DNA from: Caulobacter sp.
GTDB lineage: Bacteria > Pseudomonadota > Alphaproteobacteria > Caulobacterales > Caulobacteraceae
Length of the DNA stretch: 33,701 bases
Direction of reading: 5' to 3'
NCBI GenBank assembly: GCA_026225565.1
Contig: JAMFTA010000222.1
Coordinates: 1 to 33,701, forward strand
Of the stretch, positions 8,117 through 15,653 are shown one piece after another. A program made the position numbers and the translations under genes. Each line of letters opens with the position of its first letter. Position 1 is the stretch's first letter. Below the pieces are notes generated by a model. That model did not search any database, was not told the DNA's origin, and was given only the letters and a program-made list of their open reading frames with translations.

Positions 8117-9482
8117 GACGCCGCTCCAACTTGCCGCCGGGGGTCACGGCCAGGGCCTCGACAAAGCGGATCGCCGTCGGGGTTTTGAATGGGGGCAGGA
8201 CGGCGCGGCAGAGATCGAGGATCTCCGCCTTCACCGTCTCGCTCTCTTCGCCGTTGGCCACCACCTCCGCCACCACGATGGCGCCGGTGATCGGGCTTTT
8301 ACGGCCCTTGACCAGGGACATGCGGACGCCCGGGTGCCGATTGATCACGGCCTCGACCTCCTCGGGATGGATCTTCAGCCCGCCAACATTGATGACGCCG
8401 CTGCGCCGCCCGGTGAAATAGAAGCGCATCCCCCGCTGCTCCACCATGTCGCCGGTGTCGACGAAGCCGTCCGCGTCGGCCAGCGCATCGCCCCCACCCA
8501 CATAGGCGCTGGCGGTGCGTGAGGAGCGCAGGCGCAGCGACCCGTCCACCACCTTCATCCGCACGTCGCCGTCTTCGCGCCCCATGAAGTCGGCGGGGAA
8601 GCCCTCCAAGCCGTCGTTCACCTCGAACCCGACCCCCGCCTCGGTGGAGGCGTAGGCGTGGCCGACCGGCGTTCCCGGAAAGGCGGCTTTCAGGCTGTCG
8701 AGCACGGCCTGATCGGCGATCTCGCCCGAAAGCCGAATGTAGCGGGGCTTGACCGCCTGGATCGCCGGGCTCATCAGCGCCCGTCGCCAATGGGAGGGGG
8801 TGGCGGAAAGGTGGGTGACGCCCCGGGCGCCCAGTCGGGTGAGGAAGTCGGTGGCGCTCTCCTCCGGGCTAGACAGCACCATCGAACCGCCGCCAAGCAG
8901 CGCTCGCAGCAGCATCTGCAGCCCGCCATAGCGGCGAATGTCGTAGAAGGTGCCCCAGATCGGCGGATCGTCCGGATCGTCCGGATCGCCGGGGGCGATG
9001 GCGCCGGCGAGGCCGTCCAGGCTATGGACCACCATCTTGGGCCGCCCCGTGGTGCCCGAGGTGAACATCACCCACTCTGAGCGGCGGGGCGCGAAGTTGG
9101 AGCGGGTGCGCGGCTGGGGCGCGCCCAAGGGAACGAACTCGACGCCCAGGCCCGGAGGCGGCGGCAGATCGCCGACGATGACGTCCGCAGCGCCGTCCTC
9201 CATCACCGACGCCAGGTGCGCGTCGTCCAGGTCCGGCGGCGCGATGATCAGCCGTTTGGCGGCGCCGTCGAGCTCGATCAGGACGAGGGCGGCGCACAAC
9301 TGATCGCGGGTGCGGATCAGGATGCTCTTACCGGCGAGATCGTCCCGCCGGGCCCCCAGGCGCGTTTCGCCGAAGATCGAGATCAGGGGCACGCTCCGGT
9401 CGCGCCCCCACAGCCAGCGGTCTTCGCCGCCGACGGCCGCGATGCGGCTTCTGAGGCACCCCGCCCTAAGCGGCGCGTTCAT
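8109..9482 (-). CDS. AMP-forming acyl/aryl ligase (ANL superfamily), short form
   Basis: Adenylating enzyme of 457 residues that would activate a carboxylic acid as acyl-AMP and transfer it to the adjacent carrier protein or to CoA. Visible are the P-loop TSGTTGRPK (141-149), HAYASTEAGVGFEV in the substrate pocket, and FYFTGRRSGVINVGGLKIHP with the hinge and A8 region. TPGGKLERRL near the end carries the catalytic Lys (about 453). It is shorter than ordinary acyl-CoA synthetases because the N-terminal subdomain is reduced. It overlaps the carrier-protein gene by 17 bases and the SDR by 8, so the three are translationally linked. A Asp/Pro stretch after the P-loop is encoded by a 9-base tandem repeat. 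Substrate is unknown. Confidence 0.88.
   Translation of the reverse strand: MNAPLRAGCLRSRIAAVGGEDRWLWGRDRSVPLISIFGETRLGARRDDLAGKSILIRTRDQLCAALVLIELDGAAKRLIIAPPDLDDAHLASVMEDGAADVIVGDLPPPPGLGVEFVPLGAPQPRTRSNFAPRRSEWVMFTSGTTGRPKMVVHSLDGLAGAIAPGDPDDPDDPPIWGTFYDIRRYGGLQMLLRALLGGGSMVLSSPEESATDFLTRLGARGVTHLSATPSHWRRALMSPAIQAVKPRYIRLSGEIADQAVLDSLKAAFPGTPVGHAYASTEAGVGFEVNDGLEGFPADFMGREDGDVRMKVVDGSLRLRSSRTASAYVGGGDALADADGFVDTGDMVEQRGMRFYFTGRRSGVINVGGLKIHPEEVEAVINRHPGVRMSLVKGRKSPITGAIVVAEVVANGEESETVKAEILDLCRAVLPPFKTPTAIRFVEALAVTPGGKLERRLA
8965..8988. repeat. 9-base tandem repeat inside the ligase gene
   Basis: The unit GGATCGTCC is repeated about 2.7 times in the coding sequence of the AMP-forming ligase, encoding an Asp-Asp-Pro repeat (GDPDDPDDPP) in what should be a surface loop. 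The period is a multiple of three, so copy changes keep the frame. Confidence 0.7.
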
Positions 9483-9708
9483 AGAAGGCCACGAAGTCGC
9501 CGAAGGTGGTGGGGAAATAGACGTCGTCGTCGGTGGAGAAGGGATCGAACCCCAGCTCGTCCTCCAACCGCGCCACCAGAATGGCGAAGCAGAGGGAATC
9601 CAGGCCGCAGTCGAGCAAGACGAGATCGTCCGAAAGCCGCGCCAGGGACTTGTTCTGCTGAGCGGCGATGCTCTGCATCTGCTCGGTGATGATGGATCGA
9701 ACGGCCAT
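9466..9708 (-). CDS. Acyl carrier protein
   Basis: Carrier protein of 80 residues starting at the ATG at 9708, which has AAGG seven bases upstream. The reading frame stays open further upstream to 9876 but that part looks non-coding. Helix 2 begins at LLDCGLDSLCFAILVARLED, with Ser38 as the phosphopantetheine site in a canonical DSL motif. FGDFVAFYERAA is the closing helix. It opens a tight operon with the AMP-forming ligase and the SDR on the same strand, so it likely carries the acyl group these enzymes make. It is clearly different from the other carrier protein in the window (4517-4816): shorter, acidic, and paired with an adenylating ligase rather than the aaRS-like one. Confidence 0.9.
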   Translation of the reverse strand: MAVRSIITEQMQSIAAQQNKSLARLSDDLVLLDCGLDSLCFAILVARLEDELGFDPFSTDDDVYFPTTFGDFVAFYERAA

Positions 9709-9900
9709 GGCGAAACCTTGCGAAGCTGAGGCAGAGGCTAGCCGAAAAGCTTTAATGATTGCCGACCGGGGCAGACTGCATTCGCCGTCGGGACGGGAGG
9801 GACCAGGGTTGGGCTGCCGGCGAAATGACACCGCCGCTGTCGATTTCAATGCCGAGATCGGCGCAGTCAAATCCATGCTGGTTTTTGAAGAAGCTTGGTG

Positions 9901-10464
9901 TCAATCCCGCGCGTTAGGTATTGTAGCAGCGGCGGGTTCTGCTAACTTGACGGCGGAAGGCCAGACCACGCGCGCCTTCAAAACGGCAAACAACGCCTCC
10001 TTAGCTGCTAATGTCTCCAACGCTCCGTTTGCAGCCCAGTCAACACCATCGACAGGTTCAAGAGAGACTGTAGCGTGCTCAGGGTGCGCCCCGCCTTGGT
10101 TGTCGGTCCTACAATCGTCCAACACACAGAAGATGCGGTGTCCTGCCGGTATGTTGTCGTGGCAGATCTGAGCCGCTCGGATGGCACGAACGGAAGCGGC
10201 AAGGATTTGATGGAGGGTGCCGCCCGGAGGGCCGTCTTTGATCTGCTCCGCGACCGCATCAGCGGTGAAGGTGGGATTGCGCTGTAACCGCCAGACTGAC
10301 AACTCTCCCTTAATCAGGTCTCCGACCTTGATCATGGCGGGCTTAGCGCCCTTTGCATTAGTGTGGTTTGGTGCGTAAGCGCCGCGACACACGTCTTCCT
10401 CGCTAGCCACAATACCAGGAGAGTTTGGGTGCTGCTGTGCCTGCTCGGCCGGACAGGCCGTCAT
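9901..10464 (-). CDS. Unknown protein, third gene of a coupled operon
   Basis: A 187-residue protein that I cannot place. It is soluble, with no signal peptide or membrane segment. The N-terminal part (EEDVCRGAYAPNH, then GDLIKGELSVWRLQR) suggests a small alpha/beta domain, and the C-terminal part is Ala-rich. There are several Cys (DVCRG, AQICHD, IFCVLDDCR) and His residues but no recognised metal motif. Its ATG overlaps the stop of the preceding gene as ATGA (10461-10464), so translation is coupled. Base composition in this stretch is visibly less GC-rich than in the flanking genes and codon use is more relaxed, which fits horizontal acquisition of the whole three-gene unit. It probably works together with the two upstream proteins. 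Confidence 0.72.
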   Translation of the reverse strand: MTACPAEQAQQHPNSPGIVASEEDVCRGAYAPNHTNAKGAKPAMIKVGDLIKGELSVWRLQRNPTFTADAVAEQIKDGPPGGTLHQILAASVRAIRAAQICHDNIPAGHRIFCVLDDCRTDNQGGAHPEHATVSLEPVDGVDWAANGALETLAAKEALFAVLKARVVWPSAVKLAEPAAATIPNARD

Positions 10465-11075
10465 GCAGCGTCAAAGAGGGTCGCGATCCCATCATCGCTA
10501 GCAAAGAACCGAGCGATGCCAGAGTGATCCTCGACTTTGAAACTCTTCGATGTGGCCACCGTTTCCTGTGCGACGACGGTGTTGACGACCACCACGTGTC
10601 CATTGCCATTGAAGACAAGAGCAAGCGTGACATTGCTGCTGGCGGAGCCCCACCGCAGTGTCACAGCGCCGGTGTCCTCGTCGATTTCCACCTCAGGCTT
10701 ATAGGCGCCACTCAGGAATTGGGAAAGCACCGCGTCGACGTCCCGCAACACGTCATGGCCCGGTGATTTGGAGCCAGGGCCATACCAGCCGTCGGTCAGC
10801 CGATCGAGATCACGCGTGATTTGTTCGGCAAATGCCTGAAAGCGGTGCGACGTTCCGGTGCCGAGCGTACCAACGACGACGAACATATCCATAAGCGGCT
10901 TATGCGTGCATGTGACACATGTAGAGACGTTGTGGCCGTAGAGCACGCTATTGGCAGTCCGCGGAACCTCATGCGGATCGAAGTACGCAAAGCCGGCGCC
11001 GGCGCGGCGGAGACTAGTTACGCCGCGTAGGATCGCACCCGTGTGGATGCCGTCGTGCTGGCGAAGTGCGCTCAT
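10461..11075 (-). CDS. Unknown protein, middle gene of a coupled operon
   Basis: A 204-residue protein from the ATG at 11075, chosen because it overlaps the upstream stop as ATGA (11072-11075). The N-terminal half contains VSTCVTCTHKPLMDM, a CxxC pair with nearby His that might bind metal. The C-terminal half (KPEVEIDEDTGAVTLRWG, then NVTLALVFNGNGHVVVV) is a run of beta strands of the type seen in small accessory proteins of uncertain role. There is no signal peptide or membrane segment. Its own stop overlaps the next ATG by four bases. Genes with this kind of D-G-x-v-x-l-x-W strand pattern are often found next to TIGR04255-family genes in my recollection, but I cannot verify this. Function unknown. 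Confidence 0.75.
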   Translation of the reverse strand: MSALRQHDGIHTGAILRGVTSLRRAGAGFAYFDPHEVPRTANSVLYGHNVSTCVTCTHKPLMDMFVVVGTLGTGTSHRFQAFAEQITRDLDRLTDGWYGPGSKSPGHDVLRDVDAVLSQFLSGAYKPEVEIDEDTGAVTLRWGSASSNVTLALVFNGNGHVVVVNTVVAQETVATSKSFKVEDHSGIARFFASDDGIATLFDAA

Positions 11076-11884
11076 TTGAAGGCCTTTAAACCAATACGTT
11101 GCAAAAGGGCAGGAATCACGAGAGTCGCGACGACGCTCTTGTTCTCCAGGTGGAGATTTTCCATGGACTGCGAAAGCCAAACCTTGTCAGCTTCACGGTC
11201 TACCACCTCAGGAATCGCCAAGCGTGTGAGCACCATCGAGTGCGTAATCGATACGGATGCCAGCGTACCTGCGGGGCCCGGCGGGAGTTCTACACTGTCG
11301 ATGTTCACGTTGTGCAGAACACGGCAATCACCTGTCTGGAACCAGCCGCTATACGCGTGCCAATTGACGCCCCGCTTGAAGCTTGCTGCTGGCAGCAGAT
11401 CGCCCTCTTGGAGGAGGGCGGATAGATCATAAGCCGCAGCCTCGGTCGTGAAGACATCAACGACGGTCAAGGCGACGTTTGCGATAGGATTGGGGGGCTC
11501 TTGATAGCTGAACACGTTCACAACACTTTCGAGATATCTCTGTGCCGCCCCCCAGACTTTTGCCCACCTAGAGTACCGAGTGCATTCGACAGCCGCATGA
11601 TTCCCCAGGAGCCGGAGCGCCCAAACGGCGGAGCCATCGGGGCGAACAAACGAAAATTCAAGCCCGGCGACGGGCTCTGGGCGGACAGGCTTATTTGGTC
11701 CTCCCATATTGAAGGCAAAGACGGTCGGCTCCGCTACCCGGGGCAAGTCCCCTTGCCAGAGTTCGTGATGGTCGCGGACTACTTTTAGGTCATGAGCGTT
11801 AAAAGCGCGTGCGAACGTCAAGGCAAACTCCACGCGATCAATCGCGTGATCGTCGTTCACCGGTTGGAATAGGTGTTCCGTCAT
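11072..11884 (-). CDS. TIGR04255-like family protein
   Basis: First gene of the three-gene operon, 270 residues from the ATG at 11884 (AGGGGA a few bases upstream); a TTG at 11998 would add 38 residues. An opening segment HAIDRVEFALTF and a central LEFSFVRPDGSAVWALRLLG followed by AAVECTRYSRWAKVWGAAQRYL match the pattern I know for the sporadically distributed TIGR04255 family. That pattern has a beta strand carrying a 'dG' turn, then a strand ending in T-x-Y-x-x-W. No catalytic motif is known for that family and none is visible. The patchy distribution of the family and the lower GC here fit a mobile or accessory unit. The next gene starts within its stop codon (ATGA). Confidence 0.65.
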   Translation of the reverse strand: MTEHLFQPVNDDHAIDRVEFALTFARAFNAHDLKVVRDHHELWQGDLPRVAEPTVFAFNMGGPNKPVRPEPVAGLEFSFVRPDGSAVWALRLLGNHAAVECTRYSRWAKVWGAAQRYLESVVNVFSYQEPPNPIANVALTVVDVFTTEAAAYDLSALLQEGDLLPAASFKRGVNWHAYSGWFQTGDCRVLHNVNIDSVELPPGPAGTLASVSITHSMVLTRLAIPEVVDREADKVWLSQSMENLHLENKSVVATLVIPALLQRIGLKAFK

Positions 11885-12104
11885 TGTCCCCTGGGCAGTC
11901 AGGACGCGTGAGCGCCCTATGGCTAATGCAGCGCTTCGCTTAACAGACCATTCCACATATGCGTGTCCATCATGAGGCTGACCCGGCCCAGAACGCAACT
12001 GTCCATCATTCTAGCGCTCTCATTTGGGAGCCCACCGCCTCTGACCCCAATCTTGCACCCTCCCCCGCAGCCGTCCCATTTCGGGCGCCTGGGAAGCGAT
12101 CTTC

Positions 12105-12977
12105 ATGTCTGAAGACAATACGGATCGGGTGCGGCGGCGGGAAATCACCGTGGCGGACCTGCCCTCGGTGGCCGATCTCCTCGACGTCGGTTTTCCGGAT
12201 CGCGGCCACTCCTACTGGCGCCGGGCGCTGGACGCCTTGCAGGGCCGCGCCGCGCCGGCCGGCTACCCACAATTCGGTTATCTGTTGCAAAGCGAAACCG
12301 GCATCGTCGGCGTCATCCTCTTGATCTTCACCCAGGTGGATGGGGCGGACGGCCCGGTCCGCTGCAACATCTCAAGCTGGTATGTGGACCCGGCCTATCG
12401 GCTGCACGCCGCCCCTCTGATCAACGGCGCCCTGCGCTTCAAGACCGTCACCTATCTGAATGTCTCGCCGGCCGAGCACACCTGGCCGATCCTGGAGGCC
12501 CAGGGCTATACCCGCTATACCGACGGCCAGTTTGCCAGCCTGCCGCTGCTGAGCCTCGCCGGCTTCGGCGCCAAGGTGCGCCCCTATGAGCCGGCGCGGG
12601 ACGATGATCGCCTGCCCGGAGGAGAAGCGGCGTTGCTGGCCGATCACGCCGCCCACGGCTGTCTGGTGCTGGTCTGCGAGCGAGGCGGCGCCCTTGTCCC
12701 CCTGGTGTTCCTGCCGCGGGACGTGCGCCCGGTGGGGCCGGTGGTGATGCAGCTGGCCTATTGCCGCGACACCTCTGACTTCATCCGCAGCGCCGGCGCC
12801 ATCGGCCGCTTTCTCGCCCGCCGGGGCGTGGCCATCGTGCTCTGCGACGGCCAAGGCCCGATCCGGGGCCTGGTGGGACGCTTCTTTAAGAACCGCTCGC
12901 CTAAATATTTCAAAGGCGGCGCCCGCCCGCGCCTGAACGACCTCGCCTATACCGAAGCGGTGTTGTTCGGCGCCTAG
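12105..12977 (+). CDS. GNAT-like acyltransferase
   Basis: Protein of 290 residues that resembles N-acyltransferases of the GNAT fold. The N-terminal half has the layout of GNAT motif C/D/A: REITVADLPSVADLLDVGF, then GIVGVILLIFTQ, and NISSWYVDPAYRLHAAPLIN where a CoA or acyl-carrier pantetheine would bind. The second half (about 150-290) contains a second alpha/beta region ending FFKNRSPKYFKGG and may be a degenerate repeat. No membrane segment or signal is present. It has a GGGAAG ribosome-binding site and is followed after 37 bases by the ThDP enzyme on the same strand. It could transfer an acyl group built on the nearby carrier proteins onto an amine or sugar; that link is inferred from position only. 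Confidence 0.68.
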   Translation: MSEDNTDRVRRREITVADLPSVADLLDVGFPDRGHSYWRRALDALQGRAAPAGYPQFGYLLQSETGIVGVILLIFTQVDGADGPVRCNISSWYVDPAYRLHAAPLINGALRFKTVTYLNVSPAEHTWPILEAQGYTRYTDGQFASLPLLSLAGFGAKVRPYEPARDDDRLPGGEAALLADHAAHGCLVLVCERGGALVPLVFLPRDVRPVGPVVMQLAYCRDTSDFIRSAGAIGRFLARRGVAIVLCDGQGPIRGLVGRFFKNRSPKYFKGGARPRLNDLAYTEAVLFGA

Positions 12978-13014
12978 ATCTTGTAGGTCGGGCGCTCATC
13001 GGATCGAGGTCAGC

Positions 13015-14697
13015 ATGAGCGACGTTCCCTCTCGCACCGCCGCAGAGGCGCTGGTGGATCAACTGCTGATCCAGGGGGTGAGCCACGCCTTCTGCGTGCC
13101 GGGGGAGAGCTATCTGCCGGTGCTGGACGCCCTGCGCGATAGCGGCATCGTCATGACCGTCTGCCGCCAGGAGGGCGGGATGGCGATGATGGCCGAGGCC
13201 GTGGGCAAGGCCACGGGGCGCCCGGGGGTCTGCTTCGTCACTCGGGGGCCCGGCGCCGCCAACGCCGCCGCAGGCGTGCATGTGGCCTATCAGGACTCCA
13301 CCCCGATGATCCTCTTCGTCGGCCAGGTGAAGCGAGCCTTCAAGGGTCGCGATAGCTGGCAGGAGCTCGATTACAAACAGGTGTTCGGCGGGATCGCCAA
13401 ATGGGCGACCGAGATCGACGACCCCAACCGGATGTCGGAAATCGTCGCGCGCGCCTTCCATGTGGCTATGTCCGGGCGCCCCGGCCCGGTGGTCATCGCC
13501 CTGCCGCAAGATATGCTGAGCGCCGTTTCCCACGGGGCCGACGCCCCCTGCGTCACCGCCCCGGAAACCGCGCCGGGGGCAAAGGATCTAGCCGGGCTTC
13601 AAGCCCTGCTCGCCGCCGCCAAGCGCCCAATAATGATCGTGGGCGGCAGCCGCTGGGACGAAGCCGCGCGGGCGGCGATGCATCGGTTCGCCGAGCGCTT
13701 CGACCTGCCCGTGGCCACCAGCCATCGCCGGGCGGCCCTGTTCGATCCGGACCATGCCGGCTATGCGGGGGAGCTCGGCCTCTCGCCCAACCCCAGGCTG
13801 ATAGCGCGGATCAAGGCGTCGGATCTTCTGTTGGTTATCGGCGGCCGCCTCGGCGACGTGCCGTCCCAGGGCTATAGCCTGATCGACATCCCCACCCCGC
13901 AGATAACCATGGCGCACGTCTTTCCCGACGCGGAGGAACTGGGCCGGGTCTATCAGCCGGCGCTGGCCATCCACGCCAGCCCCCAGGGTTTCGCCGCCGC
14001 CCTGGGCGCTCTCGTGCCAGCAACGCCGGTTCCCTGGCGCGGCGAGACTGCCCAGGCTCATGCAGATTATCTTGAGTGGTCCGAGATTCCGACGCCCCAG
14101 CCGGGGGCGGTGAATCTGGGCGAGGTGATCGTCTGGCTACGGGAAAACCTTCCCGCCGACGCCATCCTCTGCAACGGGGCGGGCAATTACGCCGCCTGGA
14201 TCAACCGCTATTACCGGGTGCGGGGGTTGGGCGCTCACATCGCCCCCACCTCCGGCTCCATGGGCTATGGCTTTCCCGCCGCCGTGGCCATGCAGCGGCT
14301 CTATCCCGAGCGGCCGGTGGTGGCCCTGGCGGGCGACGGGGATTTCCTGATGACGGGGCAGGAGTTCGCCGTCGCCGTGCAATACGCCCTGCCCATCGTG
14401 GTCATCGTCGCCGACAACGGCATCTATGGCACCATCCGTATGCACCAGGAGCGGGACTTTCCCGGCCGAGTCTCCGCCACCGATCTGGTCAATCCTGACT
14501 TCGCCGCCTACGCTCGCGCCTTTGGCGGTTTTGGCGTGACGGTGGAAAAGACAGCGGATTTCGACGCCGCCTTTCGGGCCGCGCAAGCTTCCGGCCTGCC
14601 GTCCATCGTGCATGTGAAGATCGACCCCGACGCCATCATGCCGGGCACCACTCTGCACGCCATCCGCGATCGGGCCCTGGCCGGGGCGACCGGCTAG
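13015..14697 (+). CDS. Thiamine diphosphate-dependent enzyme, acetolactate synthase large-subunit-like
   Basis: ThDP enzyme of 560 residues with the three classical domains: N-terminal pyrimidine-binding domain with the cofactor-activating Glu53 (CRQEGGMAMMAEA), central domain, and C-terminal PP domain with the motif GDGDFLM...NGIYG (440-472; Asp441 and Asn468 bind Mg2+). It resembles acetolactate synthase/benzoylformate decarboxylase-type enzymes. No regulatory small subunit gene is adjacent, as there would be for branched-chain amino acid synthesis, so a catabolic or specialised carboligase/decarboxylase role is more likely. GAGGT lies five bases before the ATG. Neighbours are a GNAT-like acyltransferase and an esterase in the same direction, suggesting a small pathway operon. 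Substrate is unknown. Confidence 0.9.
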   Translation: MSDVPSRTAAEALVDQLLIQGVSHAFCVPGESYLPVLDALRDSGIVMTVCRQEGGMAMMAEAVGKATGRPGVCFVTRGPGAANAAAGVHVAYQDSTPMILFVGQVKRAFKGRDSWQELDYKQVFGGIAKWATEIDDPNRMSEIVARAFHVAMSGRPGPVVIALPQDMLSAVSHGADAPCVTAPETAPGAKDLAGLQALLAAAKRPIMIVGGSRWDEAARAAMHRFAERFDLPVATSHRRAALFDPDHAGYAGELGLSPNPRLIARIKASDLLLVIGGRLGDVPSQGYSLIDIPTPQITMAHVFPDAEELGRVYQPALAIHASPQGFAAALGALVPATPVPWRGETAQAHADYLEWSEIPTPQPGAVNLGEVIVWLRENLPADAILCNGAGNYAAWINRYYRVRGLGAHIAPTSGSMGYGFPAAVAMQRLYPERPVVALAGDGDFLMTGQEFAVAVQYALPIVVIVADNGIYGTIRMHQERDFPGRVSATDLVNPDFAAYARAFGGFGVTVEKTADFDAAFRAAQASGLPSIVHVKIDPDAIMPGTTLHAIRDRALAGATG

Positions 14698-14720
14698 GCG
14701 TCGAGGAAAAGACCGCGCCC

Positions 14721-15653
14721 ATGCCCCTGGATCCCCGCGCCCAGCGCCTGCTGCACATGCTGTCGGCCTCGGCGCAGGGGCCGGCTTCCCAGAGCGTCGA
14801 GGATCGACGCAGCGGCCTCGCCAGCTTGACCGCAATGGTGGGGGGAGAGGCGCCGCAGATGGCGGCGGTCGACGATCTCCAAGCGCCCGGCCCAGGCGGT
14901 CCCATGCCGGTTCGCCGATATCGGCCGCTCCATGCGGGCGACGGGGCGATCCTCTTCTTCCACGGCGGCGGCTGGGTAGCGGGGAGCCTGGACACCCACG
15001 ACGGGGTCTGCCGGCGCCTGGCCATCGCCAGCGGCTGCCATGTCTTCGCCGTGGAATACCGGCTGGCGCCCGAGCATCCGTTTCCTGCCGGCCTGGACGA
15101 CGCGGCGGCGGCCATCGCCTGGATGGCGGGCGCGGCGGGGGATTTCGGCGTCGATCCCCAAAAGCTGGTAGTGGCCGGAGATTCCGCCGGTGGAACCCTG
15201 GCGACCGCCGCCTGCCTGGCGCGGCCGAGGGGCGAGCCGCCCATTGCGCTCCTGCTGCTGATCTGCCCGATCCTCGATCTGGCGGAGGAGAGCGCCTCGC
15301 GCCGCGCGTTCGCAGAGGGCTATTTCCTCAGTGCAGCGACCATGGCCAAGGATCTCGCTGACTACACGCCAAAGGGGGCCGATCTGCGCGACCCGCGCCT
15401 GTCGCCCCTGCACGCCATCGACCTTTCCCCCCTGCCGCCGACCCACATCCACGTCGCCGAGTTCGATCCGTTTCGAGACGAGGGGCTGGCCTTCGCCGAG
15501 CGCCTGACCGCCATGGGCGGGGAGACCACAGCCACCCTGCACCCCGGCATGATCCACTATTTCTACGCCATGCCCGGCGCCATTCCCTATGCGGAGACGG
15601 CCTTAGCTGAGATCGGCGCGGCGGTGCGTGGGGCGCCTTCGCCTAAAGCCTGA
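14721..15653 (+). CDS. Alpha/beta hydrolase, hormone-sensitive lipase (HSL) family
   Basis: Esterase/lipase-type hydrolase of 310 residues. The HSL signature HGGGW (81-85) forms the oxyanion hole, GDSAGG (153-158) holds nucleophile Ser155, and the rest of the triad is Asp249 (AEFDPFRDEG) and His279 (HPGMIHYFY). EYRLAPEHPFPAGLDD is also typical. No signal peptide, so it is cytoplasmic. It follows the ThDP enzyme after 23 bases with GAGGAAA upstream, and its last 11 bases overlap the convergent acyl-CoA synthetase gene. It may release an ester product or act on a small acyl ester; substrate cannot be told from sequence. Confidence 0.92.
   Translation: MPLDPRAQRLLHMLSASAQGPASQSVEDRRSGLASLTAMVGGEAPQMAAVDDLQAPGPGGPMPVRRYRPLHAGDGAILFFHGGGWVAGSLDTHDGVCRRLAIASGCHVFAVEYRLAPEHPFPAGLDDAAAAIAWMAGAAGDFGVDPQKLVVAGDSAGGTLATAACLARPRGEPPIALLLLICPILDLAEESASRRAFAEGYFLSAATMAKDLADYTPKGADLRDPRLSPLHAIDLSPLPPTHIHVAEFDPFRDEGLAFAERLTAMGGETTATLHPGMIHYFYAMPGAIPYAETALAEIGAAVRGAPSPKA

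Noticed and set aside
9709-9876. N-terminal extension of the second acyl carrier protein
   Set aside because: The residues do not look like a carrier protein or signal, and the ATG at 9708 has a good ribosome-binding site and gives the standard 80-residue length.
9709-9900. Possible insertion boundary or attachment site at the edge of the three-gene island
   Set aside because: I looked for tRNA ends, direct repeats shared with the other flank (11999-12104), integrase or transposase remnants and saw none, so no boundary can be claimed.
13015-14697. Assignment of the ThDP enzyme as biosynthetic ilvB
   Set aside because: No ilvN-type small subunit gene is adjacent and the neighbours are an acyltransferase and an esterase; only the family-level name is supported.
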